Source: Candidatus Cryptobacteroides intestinigallinarum | Lineage (GTDB): Bacteria > Bacteroidota > Bacteroidia > Bacteroidales > UBA932 | Length of the DNA stretch: 45,197 nucleotides | NCBI GenBank assembly: GCA_017694785.1 | Contig: JADIMK010000014.1 | Coordinates: forward strand, 1 to 45,197 | Direction: 5' to 3' | Shown here: piece after piece, positions 44,755 to 45,197 of the stretch | How positions within the stretch are numbered: position 1 is the first letter of the stretch | Layout: the number at the start of each line of letters is the position of its first letter | Notes under the pieces: generated by a model | The model's database searches: none | What the model saw: only the letters and a program-made list of their open reading frames with translations | Told to the model about the DNA's origin: nothing | Translations under genes and position numbers: made by a program

Positions 44755-45197
44755 ATGAGCGCAAAGATAATATATAAATCCTACAATCAGAACGACAGCC
44801 TCCTTTTTCCGATGTCCCTGGGCGAACTCATCCCGGCAAACCATCCTGTAAGGACCGTCAGCGCGATAATAGACAGGCTTGACATCTCCGGGATAGAGTC
44901 CACCTACAAAGGGGGCGGCACGAGCAGTTTCCATCCTCGTATGCTCCTGAAAGTGATCGTGTATTCGTATATGAGCAACGTGTACTCCGGGCGCAGGATG
45001 GAGCGTCTGCTGCACGAGAACGTGAACTACATGTGGCTGTCCGGGATGTCCCGTCCGGACTTCCGTACGATAAACCGCTTCCGGAGCGAACGCCTGTGCG
45101 ACGGGCGCTTCGAGGAACTGTTCCGCCAGACAGTGGTCATGATGAACGGGGAGGGTCTGGTGTCGCTGAAGGTGCAGTACATAGACGGGACGAAGAT
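44755..45197 (+). CDS. IS1182-family transposase, N-terminal part, runs off window
   Basis: The first 147 codons of a DDE transposase. The sequence opens MSAKIIYKSYNQNDSLLFP and contains LGELIPANHPVRTV, GGTSSFHPRMLLKVIVYSYM, NVNYMWLSGMSRPDFRTINRFRSE and VQYIDGTK, which are the standard landmarks of IS1182-type transposases; the last one carries the first catalytic Asp. The frame is open to the window edge. Its GC content is visibly higher than the island genes to its left, suggesting a recent insertion into the island. Confidence 0.85.
   Translation, partial: MSAKIIYKSYNQNDSLLFPMSLGELIPANHPVRTVSAIIDRLDISGIESTYKGGGTSSFHPRMLLKVIVYSYMSNVYSGRRMERLLHENVNYMWLSGMSRPDFRTINRFRSERLCDGRFEELFRQTVVMMNGEGLVSLKVQYIDGTK

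Noticed and set aside
44746..45015. An 89-codon open frame on the minus strand
   Set aside because: Antisense to the IS1182 transposase start, which has strong family resemblance.
34954..45197. CRISPR array or cas genes in the island
   Set aside because: No regularly spaced repeats and no Cas motifs; the short repeats seen are promoter-like or single hairpins.

Overview
The window looks like chromosomal DNA from a member of the Bacteroidales. The evidence is a SusC/SusD outer-membrane pair, a FecR/ECF-sigma regulatory pair, BACON and DUF1735 surface lipoproteins, promoters of the Bacteroidetes type (TTTG, 19-21 bases, TAnnTTTG), weak Shine-Dalgarno signals, and a long SecA of the Bacteroidetes kind. 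I cannot name the genus.

Region 1 (about 0.3-19.9 kb) is a polysaccharide utilisation locus whose gene set fits high-mannose N-glycans. A leftward operon (FecR anti-sigma, SusC, SusD, a GH18-like lipoprotein without the catalytic motif, a DUF1735-LamG lipoprotein, an intact GH18 endoglycosidase, a BACON/LRR lipoprotein) ends at a strong hairpin terminator at 320-367. A divergent rightward set holds an AmpG-like MFS transporter, a GH130 mannoside phosphorylase, two GH92 alpha-mannosidases and an ECF sigma factor. The inferred pathway: GH18 cuts the chitobiose core at the surface, SusC/D import the glycan, GH92 enzymes trim mannose in the periplasm, the MFS carrier imports the Man-GlcNAc core, and GH130 phosphorolyses it in the cytoplasm.

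Region 2 (20.0-34.6 kb) is mostly household genes: a tricorn-like protease, a polyprenol-phosphate mannose synthase-like GT2, dihydroorotase with an unusual insertion, an EamA transporter, a bactofilin, SecA, a CPBP protease, a MenA/UbiA prenyltransferase, a small PKD-like lipoprotein and a secreted C10 (streptopain-like) protease. The last gene has a recognisable promoter flanked by two perfect inverted repeats.

Region 3 (about 34.95 kb to the right edge) is visibly more AT-rich and appears to be an integrated island. Its left edge is a 3' tRNA fragment followed by an intrinsic terminator, the normal scar of integration into the 3' end of a tRNA gene. Inside is a 5'-truncated AlbA_2-type ATPase gene and then a compact leftward seven-gene operon: XRE regulator, nuclease-methyltransferase fusion, a DGQHR-like protein fused to a nucleoside-deoxyribosyltransferase/TIR-like domain, HsdS, a HEPN-like protein and two small membrane proteins. 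No HsdR motor is present. I regard this as the most likely undescribed system, a putative defence operon built around a motor-less restriction-modification module. The right end holds toxin-antitoxin and transposase debris, a branched inverted-repeat structure, and the start of an IS1182-family transposase that runs off the window.
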